Shown: positions 10,044 to 21,482, counted from the stretch's first letter. The stretch is 64,000 nt of DNA from Gracilaria gracilis (GCA_030374805.1 JARGSG010000224.1:434001-498000), one strand, 5' to 3'. A program made the numbers and translations. Notes: generated by a model not told the origin, from the letters alone.

Positions 10044-12386
10044 ATGGCGCCTCTGAACCATAGAAGGGGTCAGAAGTCAGGGCGATCGAAGAGGAACAGC
10101 GAGGGGTCAGAAATAGCGCCGTTTACGCGAGGAAGGGGAAAGGCGAAGGTCTCCACGCCTCGTAGGCTGACATCGCGTTCCGAGCGGGGAACACCGCGCG
10201 CGATGAAGAAGAAGACGAGTATTACCGCGCCACATGAGGTAAAAGGTGGCGACTCTCTCTCTTTGTTCATCAGCCTTGGAAAGGGCTAGAACAGGGTTGA
10301 AGTTGGTACTGCGAAAGTACGTGGCGTGGGGCCTGCTGGTGGTACCGGGAAAGAGCTCTGCCGTTCGCTGCGTGGCCATCTTCTAAGCGCCACGGCCTTA
10401 GAGGGTGAGGATTTGGTGGTTATCTGGAAGAATAATATTTCAAGTCATCTAGACGCGAAGTACCCTTACCGTTTCCAAGGTTCGGATGATCCCCCGAGTA
10501 AGCTCGCCGAATGGGTTTCGGCTAGGTTGTATGCCTGGGATACGTCGATGATGGCCTCAATTGAGATTCCGCAGAGTCCTACTTCGCACCCCACTCCGCA
10601 CCCTGGGGCCGGGAAGTCGTCCACCTCTCAGCCTGAGAATGCAGATGTTGAGGAGGTCAAAGAATTGGCTGAGCATTCCTCTAACACTGCCAAACTCTAG
10701 TCTCCACCAACGAGAGGAGGAGGACGAGAAGGTTCTAAAGGAATGAAGAAACCGGTGGGAGCAATTTAGAGGGATAACATCGTGGATGCCTCCGATGACG
10801 ATGTTGTGGAGGTTATTGAGACTACTAAGGCTTCCCTGGGTGGAACTGAGAGCGATTTGTTCGAGGAAGGAGATAGAGTTATGTCGGATGAGGTGGACAC
10901 CACGATGCCGCTACCGAAGATATCCTTCGCCGACTATGTTCAGCAGCGGTTGACGACGGATATCGAGATGATTGAAATCTCGAAGAAGACGGTTCGCACT
11001 GTAAACCTGGCGCACAAGGAAGCCACTAAGATGAAGTGCCGCAACTTTGGTTGGCTTCCCTCCGCCGGTTCGATTGCCGTTACACTTATAGGCGATTTGG
11101 ATGCGAGTGACAGCGTTGACTGGAAACATGTGCTGCCTGTAACACTTATAGACGGATATCACCGATTTCTTGTGTTACAGGACCTGCGTGAGGAAGGAGG
11201 AAAGTGGGAGGATATAGTGAAGTCTCTGAATGTTGTGTTGTGGAGGAGAAAGGATGATAATCCGATGGTCATGAATGAAGTGCTAGGACTTGGCAATCTT
11301 CTGAACGAGATGAGCTCCAATGTTCTGAAGATGTCTTTCGCCGACAAGCTTCACAGCACGATGTCCTTCGTTGAAAACATCATTGACGGAGGAGGAGTAA
11401 ATGTGAGGAAGGTGACGCCGAAACAGATAGCGGGCGCGTTAAAAAGAAGTGGGGTTATCGGGGACTATAGTATGCGTCACTTGAATCGCTATGCGGCACT
11501 GGCTCTGGAGTTTGTACAAAGCGCGGGGCTTCTCCAATTCTTTGAGAAGGTGTCTGAGGAGGGGCCGCCACTGACGCTCACACATGTGTCCAGTGACCTC
11601 CTTATGGGACTCGCAGATGGGGAATTCCGTTTCGTCGTCCGTTGCTTGCAATGGCAGGTGCGACTGAGAATGTTCTCTGCAGGGAGGACGGGCCGTTTTA
11701 AGGATATGAGAAAGCACTTCTTTCAGTGTGCAATTGGTATGTTTAAGCTTTCCGACATGACTGCCAAGGAGAAGAAGATGACAGTTGAGGAAGTGATGCA
11801 AACGGTTCTCAAGATTGAAGGAATGGAGGTATCTGTCTTGGAATATCTCAGGAAGCTAACAGCCAAAAAGAAGCTCGCGGGAGCAAAGCGTTTGTGGTAC
11901 GGTATGATGTCTAGGAGGGTGAAGACGGCAGGTAACAAGCTGGAACAACACTTTAAAGTACCGCTGAGAAGTTCAGAAGAGGAGGAGGTTTTAGAAGAGG
12001 TTATTGAAGAGGTTATGGAACAGGAGGGGACGGCCAGGGCTACATGTGCTCAGGTGGAGAACGATTCCATGTTATTGGAAAGCCCTGAACCGGAACCACC
12101 GGAGTTAAGACGTAGCACAAGACGTAAGGTGGTTCCGGGTCGCTTGAGAGAAGAGAAGGTTGGACGGGTTGTAAGGAAGAAAAGGAAAACGAGGAAGAGA
12201 ACTTATGTAGTGCTTACTGACGACGAGGATGAAGATGATGTGCAACCTACCCCGAAGCGAAGAAGGAAGGGTACGGTGAACACATCTTTTGTGGACATAC
12301 CTTTGGAGGTTGTTAACCTGCTCAGGAAAATGACGAGGACTGCATTGAAGAAAGTCTTTAAGGAGCAGAAAATCAATGTGATGTAG
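10044..12386 (+). CDS. ParB/sulfiredoxin-fold-like DNA-binding protein
   Basis: The start is the ATG at 10,044 (MAPLNHRRGQKSGRSKRNSE), giving a basic Lys/Arg-rich N-terminal region that ends before 10,290. A middle block (10,326-10,700) and the main block (10,782-12,386, 534 codons) follow in the same frame. In the main block TLIDGYHRFLVLQDLREEG (DGYHR at residues 124-128) matches the D-G-x-H-R signature of the ParB N-terminal (ParB/Srx) nuclease-like domain. It is preceded by a candidate first strand (GSIAVTLIGD) and followed by helical segments (NEVLGLGNLLNEMS; TPKQIAGALKRSG) reminiscent of a ParB helix-turn-helix. The C-terminus is acidic, then strongly basic (VVRKKRKTRKR; PKRRRKG), like nuclear proteins. 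ParB-like domains accompany DNA methyltransferases in many bacterial and phage elements. The gene lies directly right of the palindrome array. Domain call rests on one motif. Confidence 0.5.
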
Positions 12387-12439
12387 TCCAGTGAGGGCGA
12401 GGAGGAGAGTGATAGTGGTGAGAAGGATAGTCGATTTGT

Positions 12440-13771
12440 TGGGGATGAACCGGGGGGGAAGGTGAAGGAGGAATGCGTAGCTTTGAGGATGACAATTCGG
12501 ATATTCTCTCGAAGGGAATGAAGACAGCTGGGGAGTACACTGAGGGATCCGATATGTCGTGGACGAATATGGTCGGTGCACTGCCGAGTGAGTGGCCGGA
12601 AGGGAAGAATGCTGTGAAACACCAGCACCCGTGAATGGATATGCTTCACCTACGAAAGCAGCATAGGGAGGGGTGTTTAACGGTGGAGGATTTGAGAGCG
12701 GTGCATCATGTGGTGTACTGGCATGCAGCCCGGAATGTGCACAAGGAGCTGAAGACTACGAAATAACCAGTTCTTGGGGTGAAGCTCCCGTTGAAGGGAA
12801 AGCCGAAAGGGGAGGAAGAGGCTCTTTGGATGGCGGCGATGGAGAGGGATGACCTCGCGCGAGAGTATTTTGCAGCGAAGAGAATGGAGTGGATGGAGAG
12901 AGGATTCTTTGTGCTGGAGGAGTTTGGAAGTGACGAAGGCATGTCAGATAAGGCGAAGAAGAGGGGGGTGTTGTTCGATGAATATGTGACAGAGTATACG
13001 TTGGAGTTCTCTCACAAAGATTTCTTGGAACAGCCGGACCTCAGGTTCGAAGAGAACCGCAAGAGACGGAACTCTATCATCAATGCGTGAGATGGGAAGG
13101 ACGCGGGGGATAGGATGCAGGGCATTGGGCGATACAATACCACGAAGAAAAAGATTGTGGATTACATGGAATCCGATAAGAGGAATGTGATGATGGTGAG
13201 AAAGAGGGCGTTGTTGGATGCTAGGTTTGGGCAGATAGCAGCCGCTCTTCGTCTGTGTACCACCAGTAGGGCGAAGAAGAGGATGTGTGCGCCGGAAACA
13301 GGAGGACGTGTGTTGTGTACGGGGGAGGGATGCCCGAGGCAGGTGTTGCACACCGATTTCCGAGGGTTGACGAATGTGGAGAAGAACAATGGGGATATTC
13401 CAGGATTCTTCATGATGGCCTCCGGGGGGAGCTCTTTTATGATATGGGTATGTGAGAGGTCACATAATATGTATGTGACGGATGACAAGAGTTTGAAGAG
13501 GCTGTCTCGTACGATGGTTGTGAAGAAGTTCAGGGTTCCACCGTACTCCATGCTGATTGTAAGGGGAGATGTGTTTCATGCTGGGGCTGGGTACATGGAT
13601 GCGCTGGTGAAAGAGAATTGTCTACGGTATCACATGTACTTTATGCCCGAGGGATACAAGCTCCCTGATGCGGTGCACAGGGAGCCTGCTTTTCGGCCCA
13701 AATTCTTAGATGAGGAATTTGGACTGGGGGAAACCCGAACGACCAGCTGGACGAGGAGGAAAGTTCTGTGA
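12440..13771 (+). pseudogene. Fe(II)/2-oxoglutarate dioxygenase-like gene, decayed
   Basis: One frame from about 12,470 to 13,771 is protein-like but carries at least three stop codons, so it is a broken gene. Recognisable parts are an N-terminal GEYTEGSDMSWTN segment, the ORF 12,779-13,090 (ERGFFVLEEFGSDEG) and the ORF 13,115-13,771. The last shows HTDF (His79, Asp81), then GDVFHAGAG (His155) and LRYHMYF (Arg171). This His-x-Asp...His...Arg spacing within about 95 residues fits the double-stranded beta-helix core of 2OG-Fe(II) oxygenases. Its substrate cannot be read; near a DNA methyltransferase, a nucleic-acid or chromatin demethylase/hydroxylase role is conceivable. It follows the ParB-like gene, from which it is offset by one frame; the two may once have been one transcript. 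Confidence 0.45.
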
Positions 13772-13783
13772 GCAACTTTGAAA

Positions 13784-13911
13784 TGGAGGAAAAGAAATTT
13801 GGAGAGGAGGATTACGAAGATGAAGATGACGAGATACAAGACCACAAGGCTGATAACACGGATGGGGACTACGAGGAGGGACCGATGATAATGGATTATG
13901 AGGAGGACTAG
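13784..13911 (+). CDS. Small acidic ORF
   Basis: A 42-codon ORF from an ATG, composed largely of Glu and Asp (MEEKKFGEEDYEDEDDE...). It lies 13 bases after the dioxygenase-like ORF, in another frame, and may be its C-terminal exon or an acidic tail. Weak evidence. Confidence 0.25.
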
Positions 13912-14114
13912 ATAAAACATGTAGGGCGTGTAGTGTTATGTGTGTGAGAGTGAGGTGACTTGACTAGTACTCAGAAATGAACGAACGTTTTGATATAATG
14001 TGAGCATAAAAGGATTGTTGAAGAAAGAAAATGAGTTACAAAGCGTGGGGTAAGGAGAGAGAGTATTGTGCGAAGATATCTTTTTTACAAAATGAGACCA
14101 AAGTAGTACTGGTA

Positions 14115-14833
14115 CTAAAAGAGAATATCTCTTCTAAGGAAATTGACATAGTTGGTGTGAAAAGGGGCAGGGTCAGCGAAGCCCGCTTTCTTGGTATCCT
14201 CGGAGGAAAGGTAGAAGTAAGCATTTCTGAATTCGTAATCAGAGAATGAGGCGTGGAAGGAGGTAAGAGTGCTGCCGTAGGCGAGGAGGGATTGTACTGT
14301 GGAGGGGATATCGTAGGAGACACCTGTGTTGGAGGAGATTATGCCGAGTTGTTCCTTCATTATCGTTGAAACTATGGTATTGTAGCGGGTGGCCACGACA
14401 TGCACGGTAATGAAGCCATGCGAGGAACCAACTAGGTTGAGTGAAGAGATCCAGACGAGCTTTTCGTAGTAGGATTTTGAGAAGGCGTCTTCGTCAACGA
14501 TATTGCAAGTCAGACCTGCGTTAAAAAAGCGTTGTGCTAGTGCGAAAGCCCGTTTTCCGGTGACAGTTGTAAGGCCGTTGGGAGTAAGAGAGGTGACGCC
14601 ATCCTGTGGAGGTGCACCGAGAGTGGGTATGGCGATGTAAAGAAATGCTCGTGTGGTGTGATGAAGACCATGTTTTGAAAGAATGGGAAGCTGTGTGCGG
14701 CTATGAAATCTTGGAGTGAAAGAATGGTATCTTGAGGGGTACTGTGGTCGTTAAGCATGAAGCTAATGTGGCCTCTGCATACAACAACAGCTGGGGTGTG
14801 GGAGGAGCGGAGAGAAGAGGAAGGCGAGGTCAT
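14115..14833 (-). pseudogene. Ketopantoate reductase (ApbA/PanE)-like gene, broken
   Basis: On the minus strand a C-terminal domain-like stretch is visible: an 'AQRFFNAGLTCNI' strand, YYEKLVWISSLNLVGSSHG, TRYNTIVSTIMKEQLGIISS and a terminal EFRNAYFYLSSEDTKKAGF. This resembles the helical C-terminal domain of the ApbA/PanE family, in particular a eukaryotic subgroup with 'EKL.WI...LVG..HG..TV'. The upstream part (14,833-14,600, with PAVVVCRGHISF and FFQNMVF) is in another frame, so there is at least one frameshift, and a clear N-terminal Rossmann glycine motif is missing. Ketopantoate reductase makes pantoate with NADPH in coenzyme A synthesis. I treat this as a captured or relict host gene fragment. 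Confidence 0.4.
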
Positions 14834-15262
14834 TATGTCGAATTTGTTGGATGCTGTGAGGAGATATTGTGCTACAGGAGAGGAAGGGAGAGATTCTTAA
14901 GTAGAGAACGGCGTTGCCGATGTATACATCGATAGAGTGGTTTCAGAGGAAAAGATAGTTTTTATGACTAAATAGTTCGAAGAATGAGGTAGGTGGGTAT
15001 GAAGGGATTAGGACTGATGAATGTGTTTATGAAAAGAGATGTGTCGAAATGAAGTATGAAAGGGAAGATATAATGGTAAGGAGTTAAGGAACGGGCGCTG
15101 TGGATTGGTTTTGTGGGATGGTACCGAAAGGAAAAAACGAAAATATGGAAATATCTGGGAGAAATGGAGTTTTTGGGGAATGGCGGGAAATTGAGGTATA
15201 GAGAATTGTGATACAAATAGGCCTGTGGGTTAGAGGGGTGTGTTGCCACGAGCGTAACGGTT
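14834..15262. other. Intergenic segment, no clear gene
   Basis: A minus-strand open frame (15,279-14,968) exists but is rich in Phe/Tyr/Pro/Ile without protein-like pattern and looks accidental. Nothing else recognised. Confidence 0.5.
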
Positions 15263-16254
15263 GTGATCAGGGGTGGCAAGGACGAGGGTTGTGGTAAGTC
15301 GCTCAGGCCTGTTCAAGTCGTTTATCGCCGGACGCCGTCTTTTCTCGGGATGTCGAATGGATACGTTGGTGAAGTGGAGCTAATGGCTCTGCTGCATAGG
15401 ACGGAAGTGCCAGAGACGCCGCCGCGGGAGGAGGGAGGGGGTAGTGAGGGGGTTTGTGTGAGTCAGAGGGTTTGTGATGGGGATGGAGGAGGTGGTGGAG
15501 GTGATGGGGAGGGGGATGGAGGAGGAGGACCGGAGAGAAGGTTTATGGAGGAGATGGAGGAACGTATGAGGAAGCTTGGGGGGAGTTTGAAGGAGCAATT
15601 TGACGACATCCTGTCGGAGATGGTGGCAGACATGGGAGGGGTGGTGCTGAGTGTGTCGGAGGTTGGGGTGCCGATGGAATTGATTTCGACAACTCGGAAG
15701 AGGATGAAGTTGACTAAGGTGGAGGCTGTATGAAATGGAAATTGGATGTTTTAGTGCGTTGGGAGGGAGATGGGGAGGCTGGGAAAGGAGAACATGGGGC
15801 TGAAGGGTAGGGTTGAAGTGTTGGAGGAGCAAGTGGGACAGGTGGAGAAGGCGTGCAAATTGCTGATGGAGTTGAAGGAAATGGTGAGGGGACGGGGAGT
15901 AGGGGTGGGAGAGGGAGCAGGTAGAAAGTCGCCGGTGACGCCTGGTTCTCGGGGTGGGCGGGGGAGTGTGAGGGGGAGGGGGGTAGAGAAGAGAAGGGAG
16001 GAGAAGGTGTGGGGAGTCGACTGAAGAAGAGGAGGAAGGGTGGGGTGATTGTGGACGAGGATGGGAAGGTGTTTGTGCCACCGCAGTTGCCGGTTGGCGC
16101 GCCGTTGGTGGGTTTTGGGAGTGCGGCGGCGGCTGCGAGGACGGCGGAGCGTATATTGCGGGAGCAGAAAGAGAAGAGGCTGGGAGGGGTTGGAAGCCGC
16201 TTTGGGGCTATAAGGCTGTACCAGAATGGGGAGAGTTGTCCGTTGGACTTCTGA
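15263..16254 (+). CDS. Low-complexity coiled-coil protein (several ORF blocks)
   Basis: Three blocks: 15,263-15,733, 15,770-16,024 and 16,009-16,254. The first has a Gly/Asp-rich linker, then RRFMEEMEERMRKLGGSLKEQFDDILSEM, which is amphipathic. The second contains KENMGLKGRVEVLEEQVGQV with heptad spacing. The third is basic with an Ala-rich AAAAARTAERILREQKEKR helix and ends in NGESCPLDF. Taken together they look like one coiled-coil protein interrupted by small introns or indels. The opposite strand has long open frames of Ser/Pro/His/Leu that arise only from the GA-rich composition. It resembles the charged proteins of the left cluster in composition but no homology is evident. Confidence 0.35.
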
Positions 16255-16540
16255 AACTTCACGTTTAGGGAAACTGAGACTCAGGATCCGAATGCCGAGT
16301 TGGAATAAACTAGCGCTGGTGACCCGAGAGTAAATTTTTGAGTGATTTTTACGACTGCGACGAATGTGAGGTAACAGGCAGTGGCGCACGAACTGCAAAC
16401 TAGCATACAACTTCAACAAATGGAGTTCAACTGCGGCACGTGGAAATGCGATTTCCAAAAAAAAATTTTTGCCTTGCCAACCTGCGCAATCTGCGAAATT
16501 GTTAGTTTTTTCGGACTTTTATTTTCATAACTAGCAATCT

Positions 16541-17648
16541 AGCATACTAAACTAGCATTCCGAGAACACCGACGTACGTGTCCAAGGTAGTCCACAGAGG
16601 CCTGAAAGAAGAAGCATTTCTTGGGCTTCAAAGTGACTCCAGCGTCTCGTAAAAGGGTTAGCACGTGACGAACGTGCCGGAAGTGCTCCTCCACCGAGCG
16701 GGAGTAGATCATGACGTTATCTAGGTACACCAGGGCATACTGTCACTTGACCTTATTCAGGATGATATTCAGCGCCCTCTGAAAGGTAGCGGGCGCGTTC
16801 TTCAACCCGTAGGGCATTCGTGTAAAGCGGTACAAACCCATATGAGACGTAATTGTCGTCTTCTCACGATCCTTTTCCGCAATCTCAACCTGCCAATACC
16901 CACTATTGGCGTCGGGGGTTGAGAAGATGGTGGCTTCCCCAAGGGAATCAATACACTCATCCATGCGTGGGATGGAGTATGCGTCCCAAGGGGTCACGGC
17001 GCTAAGCCTGCGATAATCAATACAAAACCGCCAGCTACCGCCCTTCTTCAGGACAAACACTACAGGGCTTGCTCATTCGGCCTTTAAAGGCTTTATGACG
17101 CCCGAGTCCAGCATACGTCGGACTTCGAGGCCTTCTCTTTCTCTGGCCTTCTGCCCAGCCCTGTAGGGGGCTTGACACACTGGGTTTTGGACCCGTTTCA
17201 AGTTGAATAAGGCTGCGTCAATATGGCTAAGTTGAACCGACCACATATCTTCAGAGCCCTGTAGAAGTTCGATATTTTGATCCCTATGGGAAGAGAATTT
17301 TTCGCAAATCTGGGCCAATTTGCGCCAGTCTTTCTTTCTCTCTGGACCATTCTCCTGACCCAAATGCTCTGGTTCCTGTTCCTCGCTCGGTCTACCCTCC
17401 CCTTCTTTAAGACGAGGCCCTCTGGGACCGTCATCAATTATAGTTAGCAAGCGAGGGGCTTGTAGAGCAAGGCCAATGACCATATTCTTGGGCATACGAA
17501 CTTCCCGATCGGAGAAGTTGCTGACAAGTACCCAGAAGGGAAGATTGGGAACGATGTTCATGACACCATTCGCCATGAGAGAAAGACCTCGCGAGACCGT
17601 TTTCCGATGGTTCTGTAGGAATACCAATCCCGAGGTCTCACAAGTAAC
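16541..17648 (-). mobile_element. Ty3/gypsy element G1, distal part (reverse transcriptase region), fossil
   Basis: Leftward remnant of a Ty3/gypsy pol gene: end of the protease-RT linker (17,640-17,073), then reverse transcriptase (FCIDYRRLSAVT, GLKNAPATFQRAL, YLDNVMIYS). Sequence stops shortly after the YLGHV motif, so RNase H, integrase and the left LTR are absent; the left edge is a truncation near 16,541. It is broken in several places. It is the continuation of 30,970-34,000: the two halves abut exactly at the target site of the TNP2-type transposon. Confidence 0.85.
17644..17648. repeat. Target-site duplication GTAAC, left
   Basis: GTAAC precedes the left terminal inverted repeat of the 13.3 kb transposon; the same five bases follow the right end at 30,970-30,974. 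Confidence 0.9.
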
Positions 17649-18094
17649 CCAGAGAAGCAGGTGGATTTGCAATGGATATGCATTGGATATATGAATGACT
17701 GTATGAAACACGAGCAGTTAGGAATACGGGTAAGACATACAAAAGATATCCGTTGGTATACAAATGATATGCGAATAATGTGCGGAAAGACAGACTACTG
17801 ACATACGGGTTCTGTTCCTCAGTTATATACCCAAGGTACAGCACTAGATATCCCGGTGTTATTTTCTTCTATGGCTCGTTCGCGCCGTATGATGTGCTAA
17901 TGACACACCGTTGCCGCCAGAAGTGTTTTCCCAGAATTTTGTTTGCAGGAAATATTTTGCTCAAACTAACAATGGAAATGTCTTATAACAATGAGAATTG
18001 GTAACGTCACGCTTTGCATAACGTTACCGATCATTATTCTGGGTCACAATTCAGTAACTGTAGTGTCACATTCTTCTGTCACTTGTGTCACTCG

Positions 18095-21000
18095 CTAAAC
18101 AATCAGCCCACCAAGCTGAGCTTCTCCGTTTGGGTCTGGCGAAAGTGGATCCAAGAAGTTTCTTCGTCCCCCGTGGTCGAAGAACACTATCGAACGCGAG
18201 ATTGCTTTCACGTTCTCTACGCTGCGCATAGTGTCGCGAATACTACCACGCCTGATTCCTGCAGATAACGCCACTGACGGCACTCCAGTTACTCGATTCT
18301 TTCTCAGCCCATACATCCAGTCCACTCGCGCCATGTTGAACAATCTAGTGTACGTGAGCTGCTCTCCAGGTCTGCGGTACGCCACCTTTGCCCTCCAAAT
18401 TTCATCGATACAACCATGGAACACCTGACGCTGATTCTGACTGCTGGAAGAGAGCCGCTCCGTTGCAACCTCTTCGTACCCAAACTCCCCAGCGATCCAA
18501 CACCTTTTTCGGGCACGGTGAGTATTTTGCGCTAGTCTCCGCTGATATTCCGAACGACCTTCAAATTGAATCTCAACTTCTCCATTCGCAAGAAGTACTT
18601 TCGCAAAAAGCTGCAAGCTAATGATGCTCACATCGTAGCTTGTTATTGGCACCTGTCCACGAGCGTATTCAAAAGCCTGACGATACCGCTCTGTGCCACG
18701 GGCGTGAACACCTCTCCCTGTCATACGACGCCGTAGTAGTACATTTTTATCACTTTCGGAGTCAGAAGATAAGTCGTTACTATCGCGAGGTGACACAGCT
18801 TCGTGGTTATTGTGCAGTGCTCCATCATTCCCCCTCCCGGTCTTATGATTTGAATCCTCGTTCACGTCAATACGTTTAATACAGGTAGTATTTTGAAGTA
18901 AAGTGATCTTCTTACAGAAACCACCGTTTCATGCTCGAAGCGCAAACAAAGTGTGTGTCTTATGGAATAGATTTGCTTCAGGCCAGTTTGTAGAGTTCGT
19001 CATGTTACCAAGTCTTCCTGCCACTCGTTCAACGATGAATTGAGAAACAATACGCAGAGGCCCGCATTCCAGAAGCATTTCAGGGAAATGAAGGACGGCG
19101 TGGGTGGTTGGAGTTAAACAAAACGCGTGTGCCTCGTTGACATAGAATATATCAACAAAAAGAAAGTGTGCTATTAGCATGAGGCTCCTTAATTCTGTCA
19201 CATGTGACCGAGATGGGCATGTGTCGAAAAGTATGTGGGTTATCCTGCTAGTGGTGGACCGCAATCTACTAATTCGAACATCAAGATTGCCTCCACGGAA
19301 CAAAACTGGGCCATAGTACAGAGCAAGATTCTTATAATCTTCTGCTTTAAAACCTGAAATGTATTCAAACGACTTTGGAGGTCTTCCCCAATCTGCTGGA
19401 AATCCTTGATATCCGCGAGATAAGGATGCCTTAATCTCAGAAACGGTTGAACGAGTCAGCACAAATGGAGAGTTTCGTGATAAGCATTGGTTGTGAGAAC
19501 CAATGCAAAGAGATGCCGTGTGTTTCACCCAGCTAAGAAGCCATTGATGCATTGGATCGGAAGGTACCTCTTTTACAACGTCGATTGAGAGTTTTGACAC
19601 TTTTGGGCGTCGCTTGACCCCCTTATCCTTCCTCAATATCTCCAATTCAGCACTTCTCTGTGTTGATCTTTGTGACTCAATAGCACGCCATATACCTGTA
19701 ACAACCTTGTGTGACCGTGGGTTTGGACATTCTGACTCAATCCATGTGCTTTTCTCACCGTCAAGTCGTCCTTTTATTGCCTTCTTTCTGTACTTCATTC
19801 CAAGCTCTGGGAGCATTCGCAACGACTTTCCAACCCTTCGGGCTACCTTCTTACATCTTCGACAAGGTAGCTTGGCATTATGGCCTTTCATACCAATCAG
19901 TTTACCGGCTGCAGGCCAGTCAGCAGTGATAAACAAGACAAACGCATAGAGTGTTCTCTTTTTTCCATCAGCGCAGAGTACTTGAATTTTGTTCTCGAGT
20001 TCTCGTAGATCAGCAACAACTGGTTGCAAGAAAGTTTCGAATAAACTATTGTCGTGTGACCCTGAGACAAATGAAGTGATCAAATTGTTTGCCGCTTTAA
20101 ACCGGAGGTTACAGTTAAAGTTCAGAACAACAAATATCAATGGCCAGGTTGAACTGCTTGCCTTTCGTCCCTTGAATACCTCAAAACCATCTGAAGAAAA
20201 CGTTAGAAATACATACAACTCTTTTTCTTGTTTCCAAGTTAGCATTCTTCTCCCACATGTTTTCTTGAAGTGCGTTCCACTGTAATAGTCTTTGAGATAT
20301 ATGTCGTTTTCTATGCTTTCATCTTTAACATTTTTCCTTGCCTCAATGCAACCTTCCACCAAAGCGGAGAAAGACTCCGCTTCAGCACATAACGACTTCA
20401 ACATCTCTGATGGTCTTCTGTACCAGAACTTGCGGTTCAGAGAGACATTTCTGCCGCAGTCATCAGCTGAGCAGATATTCAAATCTGTTTCATGGCTTGA
20501 ATAGAATGCAGCGTGTTCTTCGGCACATATGAAGCCAAAGTGTTTTCGGACACCACATCTGGGAATAGCAAAATTAAGTAACCCATCATAGCTATAACGT
20601 GATTGCACAACCGCAGTTCGGAGGAGAGCACGAAATTGGTTCTTGGACAGTCCTCCATTCTCAATGATGTTCAATACGTCTATGAGTCTTCGTATTTCTT
20701 TCTCCTTTTGCATCACCTTGGAAGCCATGCACAACAAAGTGCTCCTGTGTTGAGACTAAACTGTCAGTCGTTCCTATTGCAGAAAGAGAGTGGTTACTTT
20801 CCCTCGAAGGTAGGTTCGTGGCAACCGGATGTAGGTTGATTGCCTCAAGTTGTGTGGGGTTCTCCATAGGATGCATCAGAATATGAAAGTCGGTCTGAGG
20901 CTGTGCATCACTCTTGCTTTCATGGGTAAGTACAGCTCCTAACGGAGATGATAGATTACGTAGGTCTAGTAGCTCCACAGATTGAATATGTGATGGATCT

Positions 21001-21482
21001 TCAAGTACATCGTTCAATGCATTTGAATCACATGCACTTTGAGTTTGATTGACGTTCAAATCTGGAAAACTGTTCGTTCGAGCACGACAAGCAGCAGAGG
21101 TTCCGACATATCGATAAGAAACTGGGCATCGTGAGAAGTGACCAGATTGATTTCGCTCAAGATGTGAAGGGGAGGCCTTCGAAGAAGCATATACTGGTAT
21201 GGAGGAAAATTGATGATCATCCACATCGCCTGAAGCGCTGATATCAGGGGTGCTCGAACGAGGAACACAGCTTTCTTTCTGTGCTACGGCGTTTCTTCCA
21301 TGTCCTTCATACTCTTTCCTAAAGTCCTGCTCCCATGAATTCTCGTAAAGTGACTCTGTAGATACTGTGCCCTGTAAAGAAGACGTGAGGTGGTTTTCAG
21401 GTCGACTCCTTTTTGGGAATCCTGGTTGCTCCACCGCATTTGTACTGAGGCTTCTTCGCATCTTCAACTTTTCAGAGTACAC
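18095..21482 (-). CDS. TNP2/Plavaka-type transposase
   Basis: Three successive minus-strand blocks. The N-terminal block (21,482-20,661, 273 codons) is Ser/Asn/His-rich and disordered. The central block (20,737-18,929, 602 codons) has the RNase-H-fold features of TNP2 transposases: FLTFSSDGFEVFKGRKASS (first Asp, residue 183) followed by STWPLIFVVLNF, then ITADWPAAGKLIGMKGHN (Asp273) and the zinc-binding CRRC (292-295). Near the end it has HAVLHFPEMLLECGPLRIVSQF, the 'H...GP' helix, and IVERVAGRLG. The C-terminal block (18,865-18,095, 256 codons) is in another frame after a likely short intron or indel and ends in a SIVFFDHGGRRNFLDPL strand. The junction between the first two blocks also changes frame. 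The gene is largely open and could be recent. It would cut and paste this element. Confidence 0.75.

Noticed and set aside
1-13911. Bacterial or phage contig, from the ParB-like and methyltransferase genes
   Set aside because: Neighbouring LTR elements, DNA transposons of eukaryotic families, intron-like junctions, lack of ribosome-binding sites and eukaryotic-type basic tails all point to a nuclear genome.
14031-14249. 72-codon plus-strand ORF
   Set aside because: It lies antisense to the ketopantoate-reductase-like sequence, whose reading has family features; treated as a shadow.
15380-16458. Long minus-strand ORFs (233-235 codons) opposite the coiled-coil ORFs
   Set aside because: They are Ser/Pro/His/Leu-rich strings produced by the GA-rich opposite strand; the plus strand has heptad patterns and ordinary start sites.
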